A DNA stretch of 64,000 nucleotides from CAVQND01 sp964653485 (GTDB lineage: Bacteria > Verrucomicrobiota > Verrucomicrobiia > Limisphaerales > UBA8199): contig CAZZFF010000010.1 in assembly GCA_964653485.1 (NCBI GenBank), positions 1-64,000 on the forward strand, in the 5' to 3' direction. Shown here one piece after another: positions 25,899 through 34,451 of the stretch (positions are counted from its first letter, which is position 1; each line of letters opens with the position of its first letter). The position numbers and the translations under genes are program-made. The notes beneath the pieces are model-generated. The model ran no database searches, was not told the DNA's origin, and worked only from the letters and a program-made list of their open reading frames with translations.

Positions 25899-28588
25899 AC
25901 GCGGGTTCGCTCCAGACTTTTTGGTTTCCGCTGCTGGCGCTGTTGGCGGTGGAAGTGGGTGTGATCGCAGGGTTGGTGGAGGTGTCGCAGCGGTGGAGTT
26001 CCTCGGCGGGCTGGCGGCGGACCTTCTGCCAGGCCGGTCTGGTCGCTACGCTCGTATTGACCGTCGGTGAGTTGTCCGGAGCGGGGCGCCTTGTCGCGGC
26101 TCGGGTGGCAGGGGCGGTGGCTGGCTGGAGGGCCGCGGGCCTCGCGCCTGGAACCGGCTCGATCCGGAGCAGCGGCGCGTCCGCCCGGAACGCCGGCTTC
26201 GACTGGCGGCAAAGTTCCCTTGCCTCGGAGTCAACTCAAGCCGGCGGCGAAGGCGCGCGCCGTGAAACAACGGACGGCAAGCCAACCGAGCGTGCCGCTG
26301 AGCTTCCCGGACCGCGGTTGCCGAGCAACCCGATAGCGGAGAGCCGAGCGCCGAGTGTCGAGGGGCCGCGATCAGTTCCCTCGTCCCCCTCCCCTCGCCC
26401 CTCGTCCCCGGCGGCGGAGTTGCCGGCTGGTTTTTGGGTCGCCCTGGTTTTGGGGATGGGCGCGCTGGTCGTTGGGGGGCGGGTTTGCTTCGCGCGTTGT
26501 CTGTTTGTTTTGTTCCGGCTGCGGCGCCGCGAGACGGTGGACGCGGTGCTGGTGGAGCGGATGGAGCGCCTGGCGCGGAGGTTGGGGCTGCGGCGGCGGG
26601 TGAGGGTGCTGGCCTCGGCACGGTTGACCGGCCCTATCGCGTTTGGCTGGATTTGGCCGAGTGTGGCGCTGCCGGCTGGTTTTTCGGAGGGATTGGACGA
26701 GGCAAAGCAGGACGCGGTGCTGTTGCATGAACTGGCGCACCTGGCGGCGCACGATCCGTTTTGGGGCCTGCTGGCCGACGCGGCAACGGTGATTCTTTGG
26801 TGGCACCCGGCGGTGTGGCGTCTCAGACGCCAACTCCAATTGGCCAACGAATTGGCGGCCGATGAGGCCAGCCTCCTCGTGGCGGACGGGCCTCGAGCCC
26901 TGGCCGAGTGTCTTGTCCAGTTTGGCGCGCGGCTGCTCGAACGGCCCGTCGCCGGCCAAATACCGGTCACCGGTTTCCGCTCGCACCTGGGGCGGCGGGT
27001 TCAACAGTTAATGCGCCTGGAGGGCGCCACATGGTCGCCCCCGGGCCGTCTGCCGGCCGCGCTGGCCCGAAGTTTCGGAGCGACGGCGGCAGCCGCCGCG
27101 GTCGTTCTATGTACAGCCTGGGCTACACCTCGGGAATTAACGAAAGGAGACAGTATGAAAACCATCCAACATAACTGGAAACAATCCCTGGCCGCCTTTG
27201 CTTTTTTGGCGGCAATCAACGGGCAGGACGCCGTCGGGCGCCAGGCCCAAAGTGAGCCGGCGGCGCTTGCCCCTGCGGTGGCGCCGGCGACGACTGCCCC
27301 GGGTACGGTGGGCGACCCGTCCAATGCCGGCTCGCAGGATGTCCAACTCTTCCAGCGTTCCGGGAACGCGGGCACCAACAATAACGACCGCAACTCGCTG
27401 CTCGGCGCAGGCAACCCTCTGATCCGGCGCGCCACTCACAACCCCACTCGGGCCGTGGCGCCCGCCATCGAGGCCAAGCTCAAGTCAATCGTCCTCGATG
27501 AGGTGAAGCCAATGGACTACATGCCGCTGTCCGAGGTGGTCAAGATACTGATCGAGCGGGCGAGAAAAGGGGACCCTGATGGGATCGGGGTGAATTTTGT
27601 GATGGATTTCAAGGAGCCGGCCAGTCCCGCGCGCGGGGCGGGAGCGGTGGATCCGGCGTCGGGACTGCCGCTGGCGGCGCCGGCGGCCGAGACGGTTGAC
27701 TTGAACAGTGTCAGCATCAAAATTCCGTTCCAGCTACACAACATCACCCTCTGGGACATGTTGAACATCATGCTCAAGGCATCCGACAGGCCGATACAAT
27801 ATACGGTGGAGGAATACGGCGTCCTGTTCTCACTCAAATCGCAGACGAGCGTGGCGGAGCCGAACACAGCCGTGGCGGCGGCAGCCCCGGAGCGGCTGAG
27901 CGTCCGCACGTTCAAAGTGGACACGAACACGGTGTTGCCCGCGCTCTGGGACACGTTTCACATAACGTCGGACGCCTCAAACCGCTCGCAAGCAACACAA
28001 AACGCCCTCATGGCCGTATTCCTCCGGCTGGGCGCCAGACTCCACCAAGACGCCCTTTTCTATAATGGACAGACCGGAGTGTTGATGGTGCGAGCGACCC
28101 GTGAAGACATGGAAGTGGTCAGCGCGATCATGGAGACGCTGACTGGAGTTGCTGCGAAGCCCGACCCGCTCCAGTCCGAAGCGGGGGGTGTGGGAAGGGG
28201 AATCGGGAGCGAGGCGAGCAAGGAGGCGGAGGCCGTGAGGAAGTTGCTGGACAAGTTGGCTGCGACGGTAACTCTCGAGAACGGCAAGGGGGTGGCTGTT
28301 TCCATGGCCACGGGAGTTGGCGCGCTCCCCGCCGGTCCCACCGAAATCAGGATATTCCAGCTCCAACATGCCGACCCGAACCAATTGGTCGAGCAGATTA
28401 CCCAGCTCTTCCCCGATGCCTTCCGAACTCAAAACTGCCACTGCATCGCTGTCCCCGACCCCCGCACCCACTCCGTGCTGCTCAGCGCAGAGCAACAACT
28501 AATGCCCCGCATTAGCAAGATGATCGAACAGCTCGACACCGATGCAATTAGTGCCGCCGCGACGCCCGGGACCGAGCGAACACGTTGA
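25895..28588 (+). CDS. BlaR1-like M56 metallopeptidase fused in frame to a secretin-N/STN-like region (897 aa)
   Basis: The ATG overlaps the stop of blaI (ATGA). Residues 1-415 form an M56 membrane peptidase: hydrophobic segments at about 10-30, 43-65, 172-195 and near 395-415, and the zinc motif LLHELAHLAAHDPFW (HExxH). After residue 420 comes MKTIQHNWKQSLAAFAFLAA, which looks like a new start with its own signal peptide, preceded by a good ribosome site. The remainder contains secretin N-domain-like and STN-like modules (FQLHNITLWDMLNIMLKASD; RIFQLQHADPNQLVEQITQL). So either a true fusion, with the second part outside the membrane, or two cistrons lacking a stop between them. The M56 part is expected to transmit a signal to BlaI. 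What is sensed is unknown. Confidence 0.85.
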   Translation: MNAGSLQTFWFPLLALLAVEVGVIAGLVEVSQRWSSSAGWRRTFCQAGLVATLVLTVGELSGAGRLVAARVAGAVAGWRAAGLAPGTGSIRSSGASARNAGFDWRQSSLASESTQAGGEGARRETTDGKPTERAAELPGPRLPSNPIAESRAPSVEGPRSVPSSPSPRPSSPAAELPAGFWVALVLGMGALVVGGRVCFARCLFVLFRLRRRETVDAVLVERMERLARRLGLRRRVRVLASARLTGPIAFGWIWPSVALPAGFSEGLDEAKQDAVLLHELAHLAAHDPFWGLLADAATVILWWHPAVWRLRRQLQLANELAADEASLLVADGPRALAECLVQFGARLLERPVAGQIPVTGFRSHLGRRVQQLMRLEGATWSPPGRLPAALARSFGATAAAAAVVLCTAWATPRELTKGDSMKTIQHNWKQSLAAFAFLAAINGQDAVGRQAQSEPAALAPAVAPATTAPGTVGDPSNAGSQDVQLFQRSGNAGTNNNDRNSLLGAGNPLIRRATHNPTRAVAPAIEAKLKSIVLDEVKPMDYMPLSEVVKILIERARKGDPDGIGVNFVMDFKEPASPARGAGAVDPASGLPLAAPAAETVDLNSVSIKIPFQLHNITLWDMLNIMLKASDRPIQYTVEEYGVLFSLKSQTSVAEPNTAVAAAAPERLSVRTFKVDTNTVLPALWDTFHITSDASNRSQATQNALMAVFLRLGARLHQDALFYNGQTGVLMVRATREDMEVVSAIMETLTGVAAKPDPLQSEAGGVGRGIGSEASKEAEAVRKLLDKLAATVTLENGKGVAVSMATGVGALPAGPTEIRIFQLQHADPNQLVEQITQLFPDAFRTQNCHCIAVPDPRTHSVLLSAEQQLMPRISKMIEQLDTDAISAAATPGTERTR
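27143..27157 (+). promoter_or_regulatory. Internal Shine-Dalgarno and ATG inside the M56 fusion ORF
   Basis: AAAGGAG (27143-27149) lies 5 nt before an in-frame ATG at 27155. This is the strongest ribosome site in the area. It would start a 477-residue protein (27155-28588) with a signal peptide. Confidence 0.6.
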
Positions 28589-28662
28589 GGTTCGGACAAG
28601 CTCCTCGCCGTTGGCGCGCAAAATGTCCAGACTCCGGCAAAAGCCGGCGTTCCTCTTTGCGC

Positions 28663-31290
28663 TCACGACTCGCGGACGACGGCCTGGAGGCGCTGCTTGA
28701 GGCGGGCGACCAGTTTTTCATGGGCGGCGTTGGCCTCAGCGTCGGTCAGGGTGCGCTCGGGGCTGCGGTAGGTGAAGGCGTAGGCCATGCTCTTCTGGCC
28801 TGGGGGGATGTTCTTGCCGCGGAACACGTCGAACAGCTCCACCGATTCAAGGTTTGCCGGTTTGGTCTCCTTGACCACGTGCAGCACGGCGTCGTGGGCG
28901 GTGGCTTCGGGCACAAGCATGGCGATGTCCCGCCGAATCGAGGGGAACGCGGGCAGGGGCTTGAAGGACCGGGTGGTATTTCGACGGGCAAGGAGGACAT
29001 CGAGGTTCAACTCCGCGAGCAGGACGGCGTCGCGCAGGTCGTAGTTCTTCGCCAACGAGGGCTGCAGTTGACCGAGTTCGCCGAGTTGCAATTTGCCCAG
29101 GTGGACAGTGGCCGACTCGACGAAGAGGGCCGTGGCCTCGGGCCGGCGGGCGTAAGTGACGCCGCGCAGGCCGAATTGATCGAGGAATTCCTCGAGGAAG
29201 CCTTTGAGATCGAAAACGTCGAACTTCGCCTCGCGGTCTTCGCCGCTCCAGAAGACCGGATTGCGCCGGCCTGTAAGGGCGATGGCGATGCGGCGTTCTT
29301 CACGGACCGCCGGAACGCCGCGTTCACGCGGCAGATTGACAGAGTTCTGCAAGTCGGCGGACGAGCTTGGCGGCTGGGCCTGCTGCCGCCTGAAGGCGGC
29401 GTCCCGGCCGGCCGGGTCGTGCGAAGCGGCGGAAGGTGGCTGGCCTGGGGCGGCCCCGAAGACGCGGCCGAGTTCGAAGAGGGCGGCATCTTCATTCTTG
29501 CGGCTCAGGTTATGGCGCAGGGCGTCGAGCAGGCCGGGCAGGAGGCTTGGACGCAGGACGTTCATATCGCTGCTCAGCGGGTTGGCCAAGGGGACAAGGG
29601 TGCCTGCGGCGATGAGCTTTGCGGCGCTGTCCGAGATGAGCGTCTGGCCCTGGGCCTCGAACAGGCCAAGCCCCGTCAGGATGCGGCGGGCGTCGGCCAA
29701 GGCGTCGTGGACTGCGTCAAAGGCGTTCGAGCCGATGGCGCCGCGCGGCGGGGTGGCCGGGATGCGGTCAACACCGTAAAGGCGGGCGACTTCTTCGGTC
29801 AGGTCCACTTCGCGTTTGAGGTCGACGCGGAAGGTCGGGATGCGGAAGGTCATTGGCTCGGGCGAGGCGGGCGGGGCGTCCACGGGCCGCGGCTTGCGGG
29901 CAAGGACCTTCAAACCAAGCTGGCCGAGGCTGGCCTCGATTTGTTCGGGGGCCAGCTCGATGCCGAGCAGCTCGTTGACTTTGTGGGGGCGGAGCTTGAT
30001 TTGCCTCGGCTCGACGGGGTTGGGGTAGGCGTCCACGAGGCCCCGGGCGAGCTGGCCGCCGGCGGTCTGGAGTATCAACTGGGCGGCGCGGAGGCTGGCC
30101 CAGTCACAGATGGCGATGTCCGAGCCGCGCTCGTAGCGGTAGGAGGATTCAGTGCGCAAATCGAGCTGCTTTGAGGTGAACCGGATGCTCTGGGGCTTGA
30201 AACAGGCGCTCTCGATCAGCACGTCCGCCGTGTCGAGGCTGATTTCGCTGTTCCGGCCCCCCATGACGCCGGCGAGTGCGACCGCCTTGGCCTCGTCCGC
30301 GATAAGGAGCATGCGGCCGGTCAGGGTCCGCTCCTGCCCGTCGAGAGTGATGAACTTCTCCCCCTCGGCGGCGCGACGGACAACGATGGTAGGCTTGGCG
30401 TCGGGGCCGGCCTTGGCCAGGAGACGGCAATCAAACGCGTGGAGCGGTTGGCCGATCTCAAGCATGACGTAGTTGGTGACATCCACAACGTTGCTGATGC
30501 TGCGGATGCCGACTTTTTCCAGGACACTCCTGAGCCAATCGGGGCTGGGGCCGATTTTCACCCCGCGAATGACGCGGGCGGTGTAGCGGGGACAAAGCTC
30601 GGGGTCTTCGAGGCGGACGGCCACGAGGTCCGCGGCTTGTGGTGGAAGCTCGGGCTTGGCTGGGTCTGCGGGCTGACGCGGGCGTTCCGGGACCGCGAGG
30701 TCGGGCAGGCGGAGGGGGGCGCCGCTCAACGCGCTGATCTCCCGGGCGATGCCGATGACACTATTGAGGTCGGGCCGGTTTGGCGTGATCTCGAGGTCAT
30801 AAACCACGTCGCTGCCGGTGCGGCCGAGGTGCTCGGCCAGAGGCTGGCCGACCTGGGCGTCTTCGGGGAGGATGAGCAGGCCGGCGGCATCCTCGGACAA
30901 TCCTAGCTCTTTGGGCGAACACATCATGCCCTGCGATTCGACACCGCGGAGCTTTCCGACCTTGATGGTGAAAGGCTCCTGGCCGGGCTTGGCGGGCAGG
31001 GCGTGGCCCGGGAGGATAAGGGGGACTTTGTCGCCCGGCTTGAAGTTCTGTGCGCCGCAAACGATTTGACGCTCGGCTTGGCCGTCGTTGACGCGGCACA
31101 CGGAGAGCTTGTCGGCATTGGGGTGTTTGTCGCGCGTGATGACCTGCGCGACGACGATTCCATCGAACTCGCCGCCCAGCTTGCGGATGCCCTCGACCTC
31201 GATTCCGAGCATCGTCAATCGCTCGGCAAGTTCTTCGGGGGTCCAGGTGAAATCAACGTATTGTTTGAGCCAGTTGAAGGTGGTTTTCAT
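28663..31290 (-). CDS. pheT: Phenylalanyl-tRNA synthetase beta subunit, 875 aa
   Basis: The start MKTTFNWLKQYVDFTWTPEE is the usual PheT N-terminus. The tRNA-binding (EMAP/OB-like) domain follows at about 40-155 (ADKLSVCRVNDG, GMMCSPKELGL), then B3/B4 editing, B5, and the catalytic-like core (RVDLKREVDLTEEVARLYG) and C-terminal anticodon-binding FDX-ACB domain (FPSIRRDIAMLVPEATAHD). At about 875 residues it is long for the family. The excess comes partly from an inverted-repeat element at 29310-29407, translated in frame as residues 628-660. The enzyme charges tRNA-Phe as an alpha2-beta2 complex with PheS, encoded 7 bp upstream. Confidence 0.96.
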   Translation of the reverse strand: MKTTFNWLKQYVDFTWTPEELAERLTMLGIEVEGIRKLGGEFDGIVVAQVITRDKHPNADKLSVCRVNDGQAERQIVCGAQNFKPGDKVPLILPGHALPAKPGQEPFTIKVGKLRGVESQGMMCSPKELGLSEDAAGLLILPEDAQVGQPLAEHLGRTGSDVVYDLEITPNRPDLNSVIGIAREISALSGAPLRLPDLAVPERPRQPADPAKPELPPQAADLVAVRLEDPELCPRYTARVIRGVKIGPSPDWLRSVLEKVGIRSISNVVDVTNYVMLEIGQPLHAFDCRLLAKAGPDAKPTIVVRRAAEGEKFITLDGQERTLTGRMLLIADEAKAVALAGVMGGRNSEISLDTADVLIESACFKPQSIRFTSKQLDLRTESSYRYERGSDIAICDWASLRAAQLILQTAGGQLARGLVDAYPNPVEPRQIKLRPHKVNELLGIELAPEQIEASLGQLGLKVLARKPRPVDAPPASPEPMTFRIPTFRVDLKREVDLTEEVARLYGVDRIPATPPRGAIGSNAFDAVHDALADARRILTGLGLFEAQGQTLISDSAAKLIAAGTLVPLANPLSSDMNVLRPSLLPGLLDALRHNLSRKNEDAALFELGRVFGAAPGQPPSAASHDPAGRDAAFRRQQAQPPSSSADLQNSVNLPRERGVPAVREERRIAIALTGRRNPVFWSGEDREAKFDVFDLKGFLEEFLDQFGLRGVTYARRPEATALFVESATVHLGKLQLGELGQLQPSLAKNYDLRDAVLLAELNLDVLLARRNTTRSFKPLPAFPSIRRDIAMLVPEATAHDAVLHVVKETKPANLESVELFDVFRGKNIPPGQKSMAYAFTYRSPERTLTDAEANAAHEKLVARLKQRLQAVVRES
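29310..29407. mobile_element. 98-bp MITE/REPIN-like element within pheT
   Basis: The ends are 25-bp inverted repeats that match at 22 of 25 positions (29310-29334 and 29383-29407). Each end is itself a hairpin: GCCGCGTTCACGCGGC and GCCGCCTGAAGGCGGC. The element is read through in frame by pheT. Confidence 0.65.
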
Positions 31291-31297
31291 TGGAGCC

Positions 31298-32374
31298 TCA
31301 GAATTGTCTCAGGAACCGGGCGTCGTTCTCGTAAAAGAGCCGGATGTCATTGATGCCATAGCGGATCATGGCGATGCGCTCGATGCCGAAGCCGAAGGCC
31401 CAACCGGTCCAGACCTCGGGGTCGTAGCCGACGTTTTCAAAAACCTGGGGATGGACCATGCCGCAGCCGGCGATTTCGAGCCATTCCTTGCCCATCTTGC
31501 GCGTGAGGGCGCTGCTGAAATCGATCTCGAAGCTCGGTTCGGTGTAGCTGAAGTAATGCGGGCGGAAGCGGATGCGGGTTTCCGGTCCCATTAACTCCCT
31601 GAAGACAAACTCGACCGTGCCCTTGAGATCGCCCACCGTTACGTTTCGGTCGACGTAAAGCCCTTCGACCTGGTGGAAGGTGGGATTATGGGTGGCATCG
31701 GCGTTATCGCGTCGATAAACCCGCCCGGGCACGATGATGCGCACAGGAGGGGCCTGGTTCTTCATGACACGGATTTGCACCGAGGAGGTGTGGGTGCGCA
31801 GCAACAGCCGAGGGGCGGGAGCGGGGAGGCTCGATCCGGGGGCGGAGGCAGGCGCGGGAGGGAGATTAGGATTAGGAGGGGCGGCGGGGGCCAGGTAGAA
31901 GGTGTCCTGGGTGTCGCGGGCGGGGTGGTCGGCCGGGGTGTTCAGCGCGTCGAAGCAATGATATTCGTCTTCGACTTCAGGGCCATCGGCGACGACGAAG
32001 CCGATTTTGCGGAAACTGCGGACAATATCCTCCGTTGCCTGGGTCAGCGGGTGGAGCTTGCCCAGGGGGCGGCGGCGGCCGGGGAGGGTGAAGTCGGCGG
32101 GTTCCGTTGGAAGGGCGGCCTTAAGCTCCAATTCGCCGCGGCGCGAGGCCAAGGCGGCCTCGAGCTCGATCTTGGCGGCGTTGACGGCCTTGCCGGCGGC
32201 GGGCTTTTGGTCTTTGGGCAAGGCCCCGAGTTGCTTCATCAGGGCGGTGAATTGGCCGTGAGCGCCCAGGAAATTCGAGCGCGCCTGGTCGAGGGCCGCC
32301 AGGTCCGGGGCGGCACGCAGCCCGGCGAGCGCCGCCTGTTTCAACGGTTCGATTTGGTCGGTGAATTCACCCAT
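31298..32374 (-). CDS. pheS: Phenylalanyl-tRNA synthetase alpha subunit, 358 aa
   Basis: The chosen ATG gives MGEFTDQIEPLKQAALAGLR, the expected coiled-coil N-terminus. An in-frame TTG farther upstream would read through the terminator hairpin and is unlikely. Class II synthetase motifs are present: motif 1 around GKLHPLTQATEDIVRSFRKI, GFVVADGPEVEDEYHCFDAL and PADHPARDTQDTFYL, motif 2 around PGRVYRRDNADATHNPTFHQ, and motif 3 at GWAFGFGIERIAMI. It partners with PheT, whose gene starts 7 bp downstream. An intrinsic terminator just upstream of the start may make expression conditional. Confidence 0.96.
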   Translation of the reverse strand: MGEFTDQIEPLKQAALAGLRAAPDLAALDQARSNFLGAHGQFTALMKQLGALPKDQKPAAGKAVNAAKIELEAALASRRGELELKAALPTEPADFTLPGRRRPLGKLHPLTQATEDIVRSFRKIGFVVADGPEVEDEYHCFDALNTPADHPARDTQDTFYLAPAAPPNPNLPPAPASAPGSSLPAPAPRLLLRTHTSSVQIRVMKNQAPPVRIIVPGRVYRRDNADATHNPTFHQVEGLYVDRNVTVGDLKGTVEFVFRELMGPETRIRFRPHYFSYTEPSFEIDFSSALTRKMGKEWLEIAGCGMVHPQVFENVGYDPEVWTGWAFGFGIERIAMIRYGINDIRLFYENDARFLRQF

Positions 32375-32403
32375 AAACAAGCTTGAATCGGAATCCGAAA
32401 ATG

Positions 32404-32436
32404 AAAAACGGGCGAGCCGTTCTTGGCTGTCGCCCG
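32404..32436 (-). terminator. Intrinsic terminator or attenuator between rplT and pheS
   Basis: On the minus strand CGGGCGA-CA-GCC pairs with GGC-TCGCCCG (32409-32436) and is followed directly by TTTTT (32408-32404). It lies 30 bp upstream of the pheS ATG, so some transcripts from the ribosomal genes should stop here. Confidence 0.7.
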
Positions 32437-32471
32437 CGACCAATTGACTGGGCAATTGGGAGTTGGGAATG

Positions 32472-32843
32472 TCAAGCCTTGGCGGCTTTGGCCTTCAACG
32501 CGTCCTGGGCGACCTTGACCAGGTCGGTAAAGGCCGCGGCATCCGTAGCGGCGATGTCGGCCAGGATCTTGCGGTCGAGGGCGACCTTGGCGGCTTTGAG
32601 GCCCTCCATGAAGCGGCTGTAGGTGGTGCCGGCGGCGCGGGCGGCGGCGTTGATGCGGACCTGCCACAGGCCGCGGAAGGTGCGCTTCTTGGCCTTGCGA
32701 TCACGGTAGGAATAGTAGCGGCCGTGATCCACGGCATCGGAGGCATAGCGGTAGAGTTTGGAGCGGCGCATCCGGAAGCCTTTGGCGGCTCGAATCATCC
32801 GGGTGCGGCGTTTGCGGGAGGCGGCAGCGTTTGTAACTCGCAT
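32472..32843 (-). CDS. rplT: 50S ribosomal protein L20, 123 aa
   Basis: The full length and sequence match L20: MRVTNAAASRKRRTRMIRAA, then KGFRMRRSKLYRYASDAVDH and LWQVRINAAARAAGTTYSRF. The protein binds 23S rRNA early in 50S assembly and in many bacteria represses its own operon. A C-terminal Ala/Lys tail is somewhat longer than usual. It lies 48 bp downstream of rpmI and is followed by a terminator before pheS. Confidence 0.98.
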   Translation of the reverse strand: MRVTNAAASRKRRTRMIRAAKGFRMRRSKLYRYASDAVDHGRYYSYRDRKAKKRTFRGLWQVRINAAARAAGTTYSRFMEGLKAAKVALDRKILADIAATDAAAFTDLVKVAQDALKAKAAKA

Positions 32844-32891
32844 GGACTAGGGGGTAGTTAAAAGTTAAAAGGCTAAAGTTGAGACCAGGCT

Positions 32892-33101
32892 CTAGCGGCT
32901 GAAGGGCAGGTTTTGCGTGACGCGGTACTTGTCGGTAGGGTCGACGGTATGGGTGCCGCGCAGGTTGCGCCGGCGCTTGGGGCTCTTGGTCTGGAGCAAG
33001 TGGCGCTTGCCGGCGCTGGGAGCCAGGACTTTCCCATTGGCCGTGATCTTGAACCGTTTGGCCACGGCTTTCTTGGTCTTGATGCCTTTTGGACGTCGCA
33101 T
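32892..33101 (-). CDS. rpmI: 50S ribosomal protein L35, 69 aa
   Basis: MRRPKGIKTKKAVAKRFKIT followed by GKVLAPSAGKRHLL and RRRNLRGTHTVDPTDKYRV matches L35 over its length. The ATG at 33101 is preferred over one three codons upstream because it gives the usual N-terminus. The gene heads the transcript rpmI-rplT-pheS-pheT. infC, which usually precedes rpmI, is not adjacent here. Confidence 0.97.
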   Translation of the reverse strand: MRRPKGIKTKKAVAKRFKITANGKVLAPSAGKRHLLQTKSPKRRRNLRGTHTVDPTDKYRVTQNLPFSR

Positions 33102-33135
33102 AAAAAACAATCAACTTTCTCTTAAAAGAACGCGC

Positions 33136-33164
33136 AATATAGGTGGGGCTGGAGGGAGAATCAA
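33136..33164 (-). promoter_or_regulatory. Sigma70-type promoter of rpmI-rplT-pheST
   Basis: On the minus strand TTGATT (33164-33159) and TATATT (33141-33136) are separated by exactly 17 bp. The start of transcription would fall about 28 nt before the rpmI ATG. Confidence 0.75.
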
Positions 33165-33176
33165 GCAGTATTTTGG

Positions 33177-34451
33177 CTAAATGCGCATCCATTCCAGGAG
33201 GGGGTCCTTGGCTTTGAGGGGGCTGACCAGGGCGAGGTTGAGGCGGTCGGGGCGGAAGAAATCGCGCGCGACGGCGCGGATTTGGCCGGGGGTGACTCTG
33301 GCGAGTTGGCGTTTAATGGCGGCGGGGGAATAGATTTTGCCGTAGCCCAGGAGTTGTTCGCCGAGCCAGTTCATTTGGTTGTCGGTGCTTTCGAGGCTGA
33401 GATCGATCTGGCCTATGACGTAGTCGCGGGCGCGGCGCAGTTCGGCGGTGCTGGGGGGCGATTGTGTGAGGCGGCGCAACTCGCGCGCGACCAGCCGCAG
33501 TGTCTTGGGCAGATTGTCGGTGTCCAGGCCGGCGGAAATGACGAGGTCCCCGGTGTCGTGGAAGAAACTGGGGGTGCTGTAAATGGAATAGGCCAGGCCG
33601 CGGTCTTCGCGGACGACTTGGAAGAGGCGCGAACTCATGTTTTCGCCCAGGACCGTGCTGAGGAGGCGCACGGCGTAGCGGCGGGGGTCGTGGCGCGAGC
33701 AGCCGCGGACGCCCAGGGCGATCTGGGTCTGTTCGACCCGCTTGGTGAAGAGGCGGACCCTGGGTTCCCGCTGGTCGTTCCTGGCCGGCGCGAACACGGG
33801 GCAGGGACCGGTCCGGAACCGGCGGGCGTAGCGGGCGACGGCGCGGGTCACATGCTGATGGTTGAGGTTTCCGGCGGCGACCACGAGGGTGCTGGCGGCG
33901 ACGTAATGCCGGCCAAGGTAGCCGAGCAGGTGCCGGGCCGCCATGCCGTCGAGAGTCCGGTTGGTGCCGGTGATGGAACGGCCCAGGGGCTGGCCCGGCC
34001 AGAGGGTCTCGTTGAGCAACTCCTGGACGTGGTGTTGGGGTTCATCCAGGTACATCGCCATTTCTTCCTTGATGACCTCGCGTTCCTTGGCGACATCCGC
34101 CGGCAGGAACTTGGAATCGAGGAACATGTCCATCAGCACGTCCAGCAACTCGTCAAAGCGGTCGTGGCAGGCCCGGGCATGGTAGCAGGTGCTCTCCTCG
34201 CTCGTGAAGGCATTGAGGTAGCCGCCGATGCCCTCGACAGCCTGGGAGATTTCGAGGGCGGAGCGTTTCCGGGTGCCTTTGAAGACCATGTGCTCGATGA
34301 AGTGGCAGATGCCGCTGATCTCGGCCGGTTCGTAGCGGGCGCCGATGCCGAGCCACAGGCCGAGGCTCACGCTGCGCATGTGGGGCATCGCCGCCGTGGC
34401 GACGGTGAGACCGCTGTCAAGCCGGGTAACGCGATACACGGGTGATGTCAT
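33177..34451 (-). CDS. M16 family zinc protease (processing-peptidase-like), 424 aa
   Basis: The inverted zinc motif HxxEH is present as GICHFIEHMVFKGT (His50, Glu53, His54 from the ATG at 34451). The downstream acidic ligand region fits in KEREVIKEEM. The second half is the inactive-like M16 C domain (SRLFQVVREDRGLAYSIYST). The start at 34451 overlaps the stop of the upstream TPR gene by 4 bp (ATGA), and a longer frame shows only low-complexity sequence. Proteins of this size act as homodimers or heterodimers and cut short peptides or targeting sequences. There is no signal peptide, so the enzyme is probably cytoplasmic. Confidence 0.93.
   Translation of the reverse strand: MTSPVYRVTRLDSGLTVATAAMPHMRSVSLGLWLGIGARYEPAEISGICHFIEHMVFKGTRKRSALEISQAVEGIGGYLNAFTSEESTCYHARACHDRFDELLDVLMDMFLDSKFLPADVAKEREVIKEEMAMYLDEPQHHVQELLNETLWPGQPLGRSITGTNRTLDGMAARHLLGYLGRHYVAASTLVVAAGNLNHQHVTRAVARYARRFRTGPCPVFAPARNDQREPRVRLFTKRVEQTQIALGVRGCSRHDPRRYAVRLLSTVLGENMSSRLFQVVREDRGLAYSIYSTPSFFHDTGDLVISAGLDTDNLPKTLRLVARELRRLTQSPPSTAELRRARDYVIGQIDLSLESTDNQMNWLGEQLLGYGKIYSPAAIKRQLARVTPGQIRAVARDFFRPDRLNLALVSPLKAKDPLLEWMRI

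Noticed and set aside
28634..28647. Small hairpin CCGGC-AAAA-GCCGG after the M56 fusion gene
   Set aside because: Only a 5-bp stem and a poor T-tract follow; not called as a terminator.
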